From assembly GCF_023715325.1 (NCBI RefSeq), contig NZ_JAMBNX010000001.1:620001-684000 (forward strand): DNA of 64,000 nucleotides, in the 5' to 3' direction. Source of the stretch: Agromyces mediolanus. Its GTDB lineage: Bacteria > Actinomycetota > Actinomycetes > Actinomycetales > Microbacteriaceae. The translations under genes and the position numbers were made by a program. The number at the start of each line of letters is the position of its first letter. Positions within the stretch are counted from its first letter, which is position 1. Below are positions 18,314-26,816 of this stretch, one piece after another. Below the pieces are notes generated by a model. The model did not search any database. It was given only the letters and a program-made list of their open reading frames with translations, and was not told the DNA's origin.

Positions 18314-19666
18314 TCAGTCGAGCGGGCCCTCCTCGGCCTCCCGCAGCGCGTCGCCGAGCGCGCCGCCGAGCTCGTTCCGGTAGTCGCCCGAGAGATCCCA
18401 CCACATCGCGCCGCCGAGGCCCTGATCGGCGAGCCAGGCCGCTTTCGCGCGGACCGAGTTCACGTCGTCGAGGCTCCACCATTCGCCCCGGTTCGCGTCG
18501 AAGCGCCAGGATGCGCCGATCGCCGGATCGAAGAAGCCCTGGCCGATCGAGCGGATCTCGAAGTACGGCTTCGTGCCGATCGAGGTCACGGCCGGGTCGG
18601 GCGTCCAGCCGGCGCGGTCGCCGACCGCCACGCCACTCCAGCCCTGGCCGTAGGCCGCGAGACCGATGTTCAGCTGGGCGGGGTCCGCACCGGCCGCGGT
18701 GTAGAGGCCGACGGCGTTGTCGAGGGCGAGCCCCCAGTTGTTCGTGCCGTCCGGGTGAAGGTTCCCCTGGTGCCCGGTGTTGCCGGTCCATCCGCCCGCG
18801 TAGTCGTACCCCTGGATGTTGAGCCAGTCGACGACCTCGAAGAGCCGCGGGTCGGTCCATCCGCCGGCGTTCGTGTTCCAGCCGCCCGCCGGGGCGAACG
18901 CCGTGAGCAGGTAGTCCTCGCCGGTCTGCTCGCCGTACGCGTCGAGCTGTGCGCGGAACTCCTCCATGAGGGCGAGGAAGTTCTCGCGATCGGCGGGCGA
19001 CGCGTTGCCCGTCTCGCCGCCGTTCACCGGCCACTCCCAGTCGAGGTCGATGCCGTCGAAGATGCCGGCGGCGGCGCCCGGCCCGCCGAAGGTGCCGACC
19101 GTCGGCAGGTTGCCCTTGAGGTACACGTCGATGCACGAGGAGACGAGCGCCGTGCGCCGCTCCGGGGTGGCGGCGGCTTCCGAGAAGTGGTCCGACCAGG
19201 TCCACCCGCCGAGGGAGATGAGCACCTTCGTGTCAGGGCTCCGCTCTTTGAGCTTGCGGAGCTGGTTGAAGTTGCCGGCGAGGCGCTGGTGCTTGTTCGT
19301 CTTGTCGTTCTTGCCGTCGACGGAGTCCTGCGGTCCGACGAGGCGCAGGTAGTCGTTGTAGGCGTCGCCTTCGCCGGGCACGTCGGTGATCTCGCACCTG
19401 AGGTTCGCGGTGACGTTGCCGAAGGCGTAGTTCAGGTGCGTGACGTCCTCGATGGCGCCCGTGGTGAACAGATCCTTGATCTGCACGTCGCGGGTGACGG
19501 GGGAGTCGGCCATCAGATAGCCGACGGTGCGGTAGCCGTTGATCTCCTCCGGGCCGCTCGGCTGGTGGTGGGGCTTCGCCGCGGCGGGCGAGGCCGCGGC
19601 GACCGCGACCATCGCGGTGGCGGCGCCGAGGGCGGCGAGAGGGCGGAGCAGTCTGCGTCGTGTCAT
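18314..19666 (-). CDS. Secreted glycoside hydrolase family 18 chitinase
   Basis: A 450-residue exported GH18 enzyme expected to hydrolyse chitin or chito-oligosaccharides outside the cell. The signal sequence begins MTRRRLLRPLAALGAATA and ends near AAA-KPHH; the TRRRLL pattern could be a Tat signal. The catalytic motif DGIDLDWEW (DxxDxDxE) lies near residue 200, preceded by KVLISLGGWTWS and followed by the YDYAGGW and GAMWWDLSGD strands of the GH18 barrel. No carbohydrate-binding module is visible. ATG 19666 is preceded by TGAGG; the longer frame to 19699 lacks such a site. Confidence 0.92.
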   Translation of the reverse strand: MTRRRLLRPLAALGAATAMVAVAAASPAAAKPHHQPSGPEEINGYRTVGYLMADSPVTRDVQIKDLFTTGAIEDVTHLNYAFGNVTANLRCEITDVPGEGDAYNDYLRLVGPQDSVDGKNDKTNKHQRLAGNFNQLRKLKERSPDTKVLISLGGWTWSDHFSEAAATPERRTALVSSCIDVYLKGNLPTVGTFGGPGAAAGIFDGIDLDWEWPVNGGETGNASPADRENFLALMEEFRAQLDAYGEQTGEDYLLTAFAPAGGWNTNAGGWTDPRLFEVVDWLNIQGYDYAGGWTGNTGHQGNLHPDGTNNWGLALDNAVGLYTAAGADPAQLNIGLAAYGQGWSGVAVGDRAGWTPDPAVTSIGTKPYFEIRSIGQGFFDPAIGASWRFDANRGEWWSLDDVNSVRAKAAWLADQGLGGAMWWDLSGDYRNELGGALGDALREAEEGPLD

Positions 19667-20024
19667 GGGATCCTCATCGATCGGAACGGGCGCTGGCATG
19701 GTCCGTCGCCTTCGCGCGGCGGCTGCGGCGAGCGACGGGCGACGTTGCGCAGGAAGCTAGCAAGGCTGAACGAGTTTGGAAAGACTCCTGACAAACGATG
19801 GTGGATGCCTCATTCGAACTTCCGGATCGGCTGTGGTGTATCGACAGTTCTGTCCCCCGAAGTGTGCACATGCTGCACCGTTCGGACGGCGTGCTTCGGG
19901 CTGCGCTCGCCGACTACCCCGCCATGGAGCAGGCCCAGGCATGGCCGCTTCGGGGCATCGACGCCCCCGGTGCCGGACCTGATTGGACGACCCTCGAAAC
20001 CCGTGCTAGTGTTATCTCTTGTGC
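19667..20024. other. Intergenic region between chitinase and tRNA-fMet
   Basis: About 360 bp without a credible gene. It must carry the chitinase promoter on the reverse strand; TTGTCA at about 19789-19794 (reverse strand) is a possible -35, but no confident -10 can be fixed. The right end holds the tRNA promoter. The short frames here have no ribosome-binding site or conserved pattern. Confidence 0.5.
19983..20012 (+). promoter_or_regulatory. Promoter of the tRNA-fMet gene
   Basis: TTGGAC at 19983-19988 and TAGTGT at 20007-20012 are separated by 18 bases, and the tRNA starts 12 bases after the -10 box. This is a good SigA-type promoter for a stable-RNA gene. Confidence 0.7.
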
Positions 20025-20098
20025 CGCGGGGTGGAGCAGTTCGGTAGCTCGCTGGGCTCATAACCCAGAGGTCGTAGGTTCAAATCCTGCCCCCGCAA
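20025..20098 (+). tRNA. Initiator tRNA-fMet (CAT anticodon)
   Basis: A complete 74-nt cloverleaf. The anticodon arm is CTGGG-CTCATAA-CCCAG, with the three consecutive G-C pairs characteristic of initiators. The acceptor stem CGCGGGG/CCCCGCA leaves a C1-A72 mismatch, the second initiator hallmark. The T arm is GTAGG-TTCAAAT-CCTGC. The 3' end continues A-CAA, so CCA is not encoded and must be added enzymatically. It has its own promoter and terminator. Confidence 0.97.
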
Positions 20099-20103
20099 CA
20101 AAA

Positions 20104-20143
20104 CGAGGCCCGGAATCGTCAGATTCCGGGCCTCGATCTTTTT
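20104..20143 (+). terminator. Rho-independent terminator of tRNA-fMet
   Basis: A perfect 14-bp stem (CGAGGCCCGGAATC at 20104-20117 and GATTCCGGGCCTCG at 20122-20135) with a GTCA loop, followed by ATCTTTTTCTC. This is the clearest intrinsic terminator in the window. Confidence 0.95.
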
Positions 20144-20449
20144 CTCGGCCGACGAACGCAGGCGAACTCCTTCGATCACGCCTCGGCTGTGGTTGTCGGC
20201 CAGGAACGCGCAGATCCAGCGCACGACGTCGTGTGTTTGGCGATCTCGCGCTCCCACCGAACACCGCAAACGCCGTCGTCGAATGCTGAAAAGCCGGCGC
20301 TGAGCCGTCGGGAATCACCAAAACGCTGCGCGCACGCCTGAGATCAGCATCGTCGTGGGAGGCTCCGAGCGCTGAACGGGCTCGTACGACGCACCTGCAG
20401 CAGCCGAGCCCCTCCCCATCAGATCGATCACTTTCGCAAAGGAGCGACC
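20144..20449. other. Intergenic region upstream of the peptide-transport operon
   Basis: About 300 bp with no supported gene. It should contain the promoter of the five-gene operon that starts at 20450; I could not pick out a convincing -10/-35 pair or a palindromic operator. Reverse-strand frames that run through here continue into the tRNA and are artefacts. Confidence 0.5.
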
Positions 20450-22069
20450 GTGCGCTCAACTCCCTTCCCCCGCCCATGGCGGCGATTCGCGCCGGCACTC
20501 ATCGTCGCTGCCGCCCTCATCCTCACCGGGTGCTCGGGCGGGAGCGATGACGGTGCCCCGGCGTCAGCCGAGCTCGGCGACACCGGCGCAGAGCTCGAAA
20601 CTGTCCGCGTCGGTCTGGCCGCCTCATTGGCCAACCTCTACATCGGGCAGGAAGGCGGGATCAACAACTATTGGGTCGCCGCGAACGTGCAGGAAGGACT
20701 GCTCGGCATCGACGCCGACGGGAAGCTCGTCCCCGCTCTCGCGTCATCGTGGGAACAGACCGACGCGACCACCTACGTATTCACGCTCCGTGACGATGCG
20801 AAGTTCCAGAATGGCGACCCGGTCACCGCGGATGATGTCGTCTTCAGCTTGAACGCCGCCGCCGATCCAACCCTCTCTCCGAGCACCGCGAGCTACCTCT
20901 ACACGTTCGATTCCGCGACGGCCAGCGGCAGCCGCGAAGTCACCGTGCGAACGACCGAACCGGACGCAGCCTTCCTGACCACGCTCACGAACGCGGGATC
21001 CCTCGTCGTGACCCAGCAGCAGTTCTGGGACAAGTACGGGGGAGCGATCGGCACCTCCGATTCACTGCTTCTCGGGACCGGCCCGTACAAGGTCACCGAA
21101 TTCCAGCCCGACTCGCACGTCATCCTCGACCGCGTCGATACCTGGTGGGGCGGCCTGCCGAAGGTGAAGCAGATTCGCATCGACTTCATCCCCGACGAGA
21201 ACACCCGATTGCTCGCCGCGCAGAATGGCGACCTCGACGTGGCTCTTTCAGTGCCACTGAAGCAACTGCCTCAATGGGAGGAGCTTTCCGGCGGTCGCGT
21301 GGAGTCCGTGGACGACCTCTCCTACACCGGCCTGTTCTTCGACCTGTCAGTCCCTCCATTCGACGACCCCAAGGTGCGAGAAGCCGTCGCGTCGGCAATG
21401 GATCGCGAGACCATCGTCGACAAAGTGCTCCGCGGCAACGGAGAGGTGGCGAACACGATCATGTCGCCCCCGTCGCTCGCAGCGGCATACGGCGGGGACC
21501 AGGCCCGCGACCTTCTCATGCGAGTGCCCGCCCACGACTTCGACCTGGCGCGGGCGAAGGAACTCCTCGCCGAGTCGACCGAGGCCGACGGGTTCGAGAC
21601 CACCATCACGTACCCGAGCGCGGGGTCGCAGCTCGGTACCGCCGCGCAGGCGCTCGCCGAGAACCTCAAGCAACTCGGAATCACGCTGCGCGTGCGTGAG
21701 GTGCCGACCGAGGAATGGCTCGCCACGATCGGTGACGGTCAACACGGGCTCGGGTTCATGTGGTACTTCTCCACCACCGGCGACCCCGCTGAGATCAGCT
21801 CCTACTTGCTCGGCGAAGGAAACCCGAGCCACATCGCCGACGCCGACGCGCTCGAACTCATCAGCAAGGCCGGCGCGGCGACCGAGCCGGCTGCTCGGAT
21901 CGACCTTCTCGTGGAGCTGGAAACGCTCAATGCGGAAAACACGTACGCCGCGCCACTGTGGTGGGGACGTTCGCTCACCTTCTTCTCCGACGCCGTCGGG
22001 GTTCGCACGTTCACGCCGTACACGTTCATCGGGCCGTGGGGCAACCAGCTCTTCGCCGCGGCGCAATGA
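20450..22069 (+). CDS. Oligopeptide-type ABC transporter substrate-binding lipoprotein
   Basis: A 539-residue SBP_bac_5 (cluster C) binding protein. It has a lipoprotein signal with lipobox LTGC (Cys28), then ANVQEGLLGIDADGKLVPALASSWEQTD and the family hallmark YVFTLRDDAKFQNGDPVTADDVVFSL. Family members bind di- and oligopeptides, but also sugars or nickel. The first gene of an operon with two permeases, a fused double ATPase and a cysteine peptidase, each overlapping or closely spaced. GTG at 20450 follows AAAGGAGCGACC. The peptidase gene in the same operon favours a peptide-like ligand (inference). Confidence 0.92.
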   Translation: MRSTPFPRPWRRFAPALIVAAALILTGCSGGSDDGAPASAELGDTGAELETVRVGLAASLANLYIGQEGGINNYWVAANVQEGLLGIDADGKLVPALASSWEQTDATTYVFTLRDDAKFQNGDPVTADDVVFSLNAAADPTLSPSTASYLYTFDSATASGSREVTVRTTEPDAAFLTTLTNAGSLVVTQQQFWDKYGGAIGTSDSLLLGTGPYKVTEFQPDSHVILDRVDTWWGGLPKVKQIRIDFIPDENTRLLAAQNGDLDVALSVPLKQLPQWEELSGGRVESVDDLSYTGLFFDLSVPPFDDPKVREAVASAMDRETIVDKVLRGNGEVANTIMSPPSLAAAYGGDQARDLLMRVPAHDFDLARAKELLAESTEADGFETTITYPSAGSQLGTAAQALAENLKQLGITLRVREVPTEEWLATIGDGQHGLGFMWYFSTTGDPAEISSYLLGEGNPSHIADADALELISKAGAATEPAARIDLLVELETLNAENTYAAPLWWGRSLTFFSDAVGVRTFTPYTFIGPWGNQLFAAAQ

Positions 22070-23133
22070 CCGGGGACGCGTGGGCAGCAGACCGAGCCCA
22101 GAGAGCCACCGTGACCGACCCCGCGGCGACGCTTGAGGGTGCTGTCGAGGCGAAGCCCGCCCGGGCACGCGACGACAGGCGGAGCATTCGGCGCATGATC
22201 GTGGTCCGGCTCTTCGGTGTGCTCGCGATTCTGCTCGTCATCTCGTTCCTCACCTTCTCCCTCGTGTACCTGGCGCCCGGTGACCTGGTGAAGAACCTGC
22301 TCGGCAATCGCCCCGCGTCACCTGAGGCGGTCGCCGCGATCCGGGCCCAGTACCACCTCGACGATCCCTTCCTGCTGCGATACCTCGACTGGCTCGGCAG
22401 CGCGATACGCGGCGACTTCGGGCAGTCCATCCGTCTTCAGCAGCCGGTGAGCACGGTCATCGGCGACCGATTGCCGAACACCCTGGCGCTCGTCGCTCTC
22501 GCGTTCCTCATCGCGCTCGCCACCGCCATCCCCCTCGGCATCCTGAGCGCCGCACGGGAGGGACGATTCAGCGACAGCCTTGCCAGCCTGCTCTCATTGA
22601 TCGGGCTTTCGGCCCCGTCATTCGCCATCGCGCTGCTGCTGCTCTACGTGTTCGCCACGCTCCTCCCGATCTTCCCCGCGTACGGCGCTGGATCGGGCGG
22701 CTTCGACACCCTGTGGCACCTCGTGCTCCCGGCGGTCGCCCTCGCAGCCGGCATCGGGGCGATCCTGATGCGCCTCACGCGCGCCGCGCTGCTCCGTGAG
22801 CTCCAGAGCGATGCGACCACCTTCGCTCGTGCGCGCGGACTTCGGGAGGCGGACGTCCAGGTGGCCGCGCTGCGCGCGGCAGCCATCCCGATCGTCACGA
22901 GCGCGGGCCTCGTGCTGACGTTCATCGTCGGCGGCACGATCATCGTGGAATCGGTCTTCGCCCTGCCCGGCCTCGGGTCCCTGCTGCAACAGGCGGTCCA
23001 GTTCAAGGACCTGCCGGTGGTGCAAGCACTGACCCTCCTGATCGCGGCCGTGATCGCGGTCATCACCATCCTCATCGACCTCAGCTACCTCGTGCTCGAT
23101 CCGCGCGTCCGAGCGAAAGGACTGAACCGATGA
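22066..23133 (+). CDS. ABC transporter permease, DppB/OppB type
   Basis: A 355-residue permease with a cytoplasmic N-terminus of about 45 residues, a first membrane helix (VVRLFGVLAILLVISFLTFSL), the family motif LAPGDLVKNLLGNRPAS with the long periplasmic loop DDPFLLRYLDWLGSAIRGDFGQS, then five further helices. The EAA-like coupling loop is LLRELQSDATTFARARGLREADV. ATG at 22066 overlaps the binding-protein stop (ATGA), so the N-terminal extension is likely real. Pairs with the DppC-like permease that follows. Confidence 0.93.
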   Translation: MTGDAWAADRAQRATVTDPAATLEGAVEAKPARARDDRRSIRRMIVVRLFGVLAILLVISFLTFSLVYLAPGDLVKNLLGNRPASPEAVAAIRAQYHLDDPFLLRYLDWLGSAIRGDFGQSIRLQQPVSTVIGDRLPNTLALVALAFLIALATAIPLGILSAAREGRFSDSLASLLSLIGLSAPSFAIALLLLYVFATLLPIFPAYGAGSGGFDTLWHLVLPAVALAAGIGAILMRLTRAALLRELQSDATTFARARGLREADVQVAALRAAAIPIVTSAGLVLTFIVGGTIIVESVFALPGLGSLLQQAVQFKDLPVVQALTLLIAAVIAVITILIDLSYLVLDPRVRAKGLNR

Positions 23134-23999
23134 GCGGAACACCGAAGCTGTCCCCGCGAACCAGGACGATCTCGATCGTTCCCGGCCGCCGACGAGTTCG
23201 CTGGGGCGCCACGCTCTCCGTGGTGCTCCTCGCCGGAGTCGGCCTGGTCGCTCTCGTCTCGCCGATGCTCTCCGATGCGGCCACCCGGCAGTCCGTTCTC
23301 GACGCGCTGCTTCCCCCCGGCTCGCCCGGTCACCCGCTCGGCACCGACGAGCTCGGACGCGACGTGCTCATGCTGACCCTCGCCGGGACCGGCTCAGCCG
23401 TGGTCGGCCCGGTCATCGTCGCCGCAGGATCGATGACGCTCGCGGTCCTCCTCGGCACCATCGCCGGCTATGTCGGTGGATTCGTCGACGGGGTGATCGG
23501 CCGCGGGGTCGATGTGCTCCTCGCCCTGCCCGTCATGCTGGTCGCCCTCGTTGTCGCCGGCGTGTTCGGGGCCGGCTATTGGGTCACGGTCGTGCTCCTG
23601 ATCGTGCTCTTCTGTCCTTCGGACATCAGGATCGTGCGCGCGGGAGTCACCGAACAGGCCCCGAGGCCGTACGTGGAAGCGGCACAGATGCTCTCGCTCT
23701 CCTCCAGCCGGATCATGTTCCGGTACGTCGTGCCGAACACCTGGCCCTTGATCCTCACGAATGTGACCCTCAACGTCGGCATCGCACTGGTGGCACTCTC
23801 GTCGCTGTCGTTCCTCGGCGTCGGTGTCGCACCGGGCACGCCCGACTGGGGACGACAGATCTCCGACGGTCGCGGGGTGATGGGTGACAACGCCGCGATG
23901 CTCATCGTGCCCGCGGTCCTCATCATCCTCGTGACCATGGCCATCAATGTGCTCGGAGACCATCTCGGCACCCGACTCCGCGAACGGGGCATCCAATGA
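23130..23999 (+). CDS. ABC transporter permease, DppC/OppC type
   Basis: A 289-residue permease. The region PGHPLGTDELGRDVLMLTLAG is the classical DppC loop after the first helix, and RAGVTEQAPRPYVEAAQMLSLSS is the EAA coupling loop that contacts the ATPase. About six hydrophobic segments are visible. The start overlaps the DppB-like stop (ATGA) and the stop overlaps the ATPase start (ATGA), so the three genes are translationally coupled. Confidence 0.93.
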   Translation: MSGTPKLSPRTRTISIVPGRRRVRWGATLSVVLLAGVGLVALVSPMLSDAATRQSVLDALLPPGSPGHPLGTDELGRDVLMLTLAGTGSAVVGPVIVAAGSMTLAVLLGTIAGYVGGFVDGVIGRGVDVLLALPVMLVALVVAGVFGAGYWVTVVLLIVLFCPSDIRIVRAGVTEQAPRPYVEAAQMLSLSSSRIMFRYVVPNTWPLILTNVTLNVGIALVALSSLSFLGVGVAPGTPDWGRQISDGRGVMGDNAAMLIVPAVLIILVTMAINVLGDHLGTRLRERGIQ

Positions 24000-25609
24000 G
24001 CACGTCCTCCGAACAGCTGAACGCCCGCGGCGTGGTCGTGCGTTCCCTCGCCGTCGACGGCCCGAGCGGTCCACTCGTGCGGCCGCTCGGCTTCACGGTC
24101 GGCCCTGGGCGGACCCTCGCGATCATCGGCGAATCCGGATCCGGCAAGTCGGTGACGGCGCGTGCCCTGACCGGTCTGCTCCCGCGGGGTCTCGAAGCAA
24201 CCGGCTCAGCGAGCATCGACGGGGATCGCTACCCGCTCTCCACCGGGGAGAGGTCCGCGTGGGACCGGATCCGGGGCCGGCGGGCCGTCCTGCTGTTGCA
24301 GGATCCGTTCACGAGCCTGAATCCGGTGATCAGATGCGGTGCCCAGATCGGGGCCACGGTGCGGGCGCGAATGCGGGCCGAACGTCGCCGGGTCTCTGGC
24401 TCATCGCTCAAGCTCGAGGTCGAACGCCGCCTCGACGAGGTGCGACTGCCGCCCGATGTGGCGAGGCGCTACCCGTCCGAGCTCTCCGGCGGGATGAGGC
24501 AACGCGTGGCCATCGCCGCCGCCCTCGCAGCCGAGCCTCGACTGCTGATCGCCGACGAACCGACCACTGCCCTCGACGCGAGTACGCAAGGAGGAGTGCT
24601 CGATCTGCTCGGCGATCTGCAGAAGCGCCACGAGATGAGTTTGCTCCTCATCTCGCACGACCTCGGCGTCGTCGCAGGGCGGGCTGACGACCTCATCGTC
24701 ATGCGCAGAGGCGAGGTCGTCGAGCGTGGCAGGACGAACCGGGTGCTCGCTGCACCGGAGCACCACTACACGCGAGCGCTTCTGGACGCCAACCTCTCGG
24801 TCACCGACACCACCATCCCGCCGCGGCCACCGAGTCCGATGCTCCTCACCGCGACCGGAGTCTCCAAACGCTTCGGCAGCGTCACGGCGCTCGACGCGGC
24901 GAGCGTCGACGTCGCCCGCGGCGAGATCGTCGCCGTCGTCGGCGAATCCGGCTCCGGAAAGTCGACCCTCGCCCGCTGTATCGCCGGGCTCGAGGTGCCT
25001 GAGGCCGGCACGATCACGCTCGACGGTCGGGACCTTCCCCCTGGCCGCCGCGGCCGACACCCGGGCGAGATGCAGATCGTGTTTCAGGATCCGTACTCGA
25101 CGTTGAACCCCGTGTTCACCATCGACCGCTCGCTCCGGGACGCGCTTCGGCTGGCTGGCGGACAGACCACGGTCGGGGACCTCCTCGAGCTGGTCGAACT
25201 GGACCCGGCACTCGGCTCCCGACACCCGTCGCAGCTCTCGGGCGGACAGCGGCAACGAGTGGCCATCGCGCGTGCGCTCGCCCCGAATCCGCAGCTGTTG
25301 ATCTGCGACGAGAGCGTCTCCGCGCTGGACGTCTCGGTGCAGCGGCAGATCCTGGATCTCCTGATCCGACTGCGAGACGAGCTCGACCTTGCAATGCTGT
25401 TCATCACGCACGATCTCGGTGTCGTGGCCAACATCGCGAGCCGAGCCATCGTCCTGCAACGAGGCGTCGTCGTCGAACGCGGGAGCACGGCTCAGATCTT
25501 GCGAGCACCACAGCATCCCTATACGAAGTCGCTGGTGCAGGCCGCGGAGCATGACAGCATCCACGGCGCCAGCGCCCAAGCCGCCCTGCAGGTCCGGCCG
25601 AGCCGATGA
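23996..25609 (+). CDS. Fused double ABC ATPase (DppD-DppF type)
   Basis: A 537-residue protein joining both nucleotide-binding domains of an oligopeptide-type importer. The first half has GESGSGKSV (Walker A), LSGGMRQRVAIAAAL (signature) and LLIADEPTTALDAS (Walker B). The second has GESGSGKSTLARC, LSGGQRQRVAIARAL and LLICDESVSALDVS. The usual C-terminal oligopeptide ABC region (APQHPYTKSLVQA) follows. One fused protein replaces the two separate ATPases of Dpp/Opp systems; no other ATPase gene is in the operon, so it presumably powers the complex alone. Confidence 0.94.
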   Translation: MSTSSEQLNARGVVVRSLAVDGPSGPLVRPLGFTVGPGRTLAIIGESGSGKSVTARALTGLLPRGLEATGSASIDGDRYPLSTGERSAWDRIRGRRAVLLLQDPFTSLNPVIRCGAQIGATVRARMRAERRRVSGSSLKLEVERRLDEVRLPPDVARRYPSELSGGMRQRVAIAAALAAEPRLLIADEPTTALDASTQGGVLDLLGDLQKRHEMSLLLISHDLGVVAGRADDLIVMRRGEVVERGRTNRVLAAPEHHYTRALLDANLSVTDTTIPPRPPSPMLLTATGVSKRFGSVTALDAASVDVARGEIVAVVGESGSGKSTLARCIAGLEVPEAGTITLDGRDLPPGRRGRHPGEMQIVFQDPYSTLNPVFTIDRSLRDALRLAGGQTTVGDLLELVELDPALGSRHPSQLSGGQRQRVAIARALAPNPQLLICDESVSALDVSVQRQILDLLIRLRDELDLAMLFITHDLGVVANIASRAIVLQRGVVVERGSTAQILRAPQHPYTKSLVQAAEHDSIHGASAQAALQVRPSR

Positions 25610-25622
25610 AGGAGATTCATCC

Positions 25623-26747
25623 ATGAGCACCATGCACCCGACCGCCGTCGACGTCGACCTCGCGGTCGTGGAGGGCGTCCACATTCCAGCGGGGCTCTCC
25701 GCCGCGCGCGCCGAACTCTGGACCGTCGAGCGCGGGCTGTGGGGCCCGCGCACCGTCCAGAGCCGCCGAGGTGCGGCCTTGACCGCCGGACGGCCGCACA
25801 CCGCGTACCGGAAGATCGTCGATGTCGTCGCCGACGATATCGAGACGTTCCGCAGACTCATTGGTGCCGCGGCCGATGACGTCCCACCGAATCCGGACGG
25901 CTCGCGTCCGGCGCCGATCGTCGTCCGTTTCGAGGAGCACCCGAACCGGGTTCCGCTCACCGACCGGCAGCGTGAGGTGCTCGGCGAACTCGGCTTCGTC
26001 GAGGACCCGGTCCCGGTCCCGTCGGTTGAGAGTACGCGACCCGACTCGCTGAACTTCGCCAGGGGGTGGTCGAAGTGGTTCAGCCCCCTGCCCACCGAGC
26101 GCACGGCCTACTACGGCCAGACCACGGACGTGACCTGCGGGCCGACGACGGCGCTGATGGCGATGGAACGCGCCGGGTTCGGGCGGCTCGGCGCAGATGG
26201 AGCCGACAACCACGCGGCCGAGATCGCGCTCTGGCGCAAGGCGACGAACGCACCAGGATGCGACCCCGTCAGCCTCGCTCTCGCGGTCGCGGACGAGATC
26301 ACTGCGGCGGGGCTGCCGATCCAGCAGCCCACCGTCGTCCTCAGCGCTCCCGGCCTCATCCTCGTCGAGGACTTCTCGAAGACCCCCGAGGAGGCGAAAC
26401 TCCGGAAGGCGCTACAGCTCGACTCGCTGCCTCGAGCAGACGCCGTCGGCCTTCCGATCGAGCGGCGTTGGTTCACCGTCGACGAGGTGGGCGCCATCGT
26501 CTCCGGCGGTGCCGACGTCTTTCTTCTGATCGCGCTCGAGCCGTTGATCGCCGACCCCAGCCCACATTGGGTCCTCGTGCACGATGTCATCGACGACGTC
26601 TTCATCGTGTCCGACCCGTGGGTCGAATCCGAGCACGGCGAGAGCTGGGTGGACTCGGCGGAGCTTCCGATCCCGTCCGCCGGTATCGATCTCATCGCTC
26701 GGTTGGGGGAGCCGGTCGTCCGCGCAATGGTGATCTTCGGCCGCTGA
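25623..26747 (+). CDS. Peptidase C39-like cysteine peptidase in a transporter operon
   Basis: A 374-residue protein without signal peptide or membrane segment, hence probably cytoplasmic. The C-terminal half has a papain/C39-like arrangement: GQTTDVTCGPTTALMAM with candidate nucleophile Cys172, PHWVLVHDVIDD with candidate His315 or His320, and VSDPW with candidate Asp331. The first ~140 residues form a separate domain that I do not recognise. AAGGAG about ten bases upstream of ATG 25623 and 13 bp spacing from the ATPase place it in the operon. It may cleave an imported peptide or amide; transport-linked C39 domains are normally fused to exporters, so a standalone one with an importer is unusual. 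Confidence 0.78.
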   Translation: MSTMHPTAVDVDLAVVEGVHIPAGLSAARAELWTVERGLWGPRTVQSRRGAALTAGRPHTAYRKIVDVVADDIETFRRLIGAAADDVPPNPDGSRPAPIVVRFEEHPNRVPLTDRQREVLGELGFVEDPVPVPSVESTRPDSLNFARGWSKWFSPLPTERTAYYGQTTDVTCGPTTALMAMERAGFGRLGADGADNHAAEIALWRKATNAPGCDPVSLALAVADEITAAGLPIQQPTVVLSAPGLILVEDFSKTPEEAKLRKALQLDSLPRADAVGLPIERRWFTVDEVGAIVSGGADVFLLIALEPLIADPSPHWVLVHDVIDDVFIVSDPWVESEHGESWVDSAELPIPSAGIDLIARLGEPVVRAMVIFGR

Positions 26748-26749
26748 TG

Positions 26750-26771
26750 CCGCTCAGCGGCCGCTCAGCGG
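26750..26771. terminator. Two tandem 11-bp hairpin units between convergent genes
   Basis: CCGCTCAGCGG occurs twice back to back (26750-26760 and 26761-26771); each copy is itself an inverted repeat (CCGC-TCA-GCGG). They lie just after the C39-like gene stop and before the M20 3' end, so a bidirectional termination or end-protection role is plausible. No T run follows. Confidence 0.45.
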
Positions 26772-26816
26772 ACCGGCCGGGATCGAGCGCCGATCGCCGT
26801 CGACGGCGCTCCCGCT

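Noticed and set aside
20160..20260. Possible integrase or transposase remnant (reverse-strand VRWICAFLADNHSRGVIEG) beside the tRNA gene
   Set aside because: Too short, not recognisable as any family, in the same frame as the tRNA artefact, and no att-like duplication of the tRNA 3' end was found.
20012..20498. Reverse-strand frames ending in AGAGFEPTTSGL and GQDLNLRPLGYEPSELPNCSTP
   Set aside because: These are the well-known false translations of the opposite strand of a tRNA gene (here tRNA-fMet at 20025-20098); no ribosome-binding site or conserved domain.
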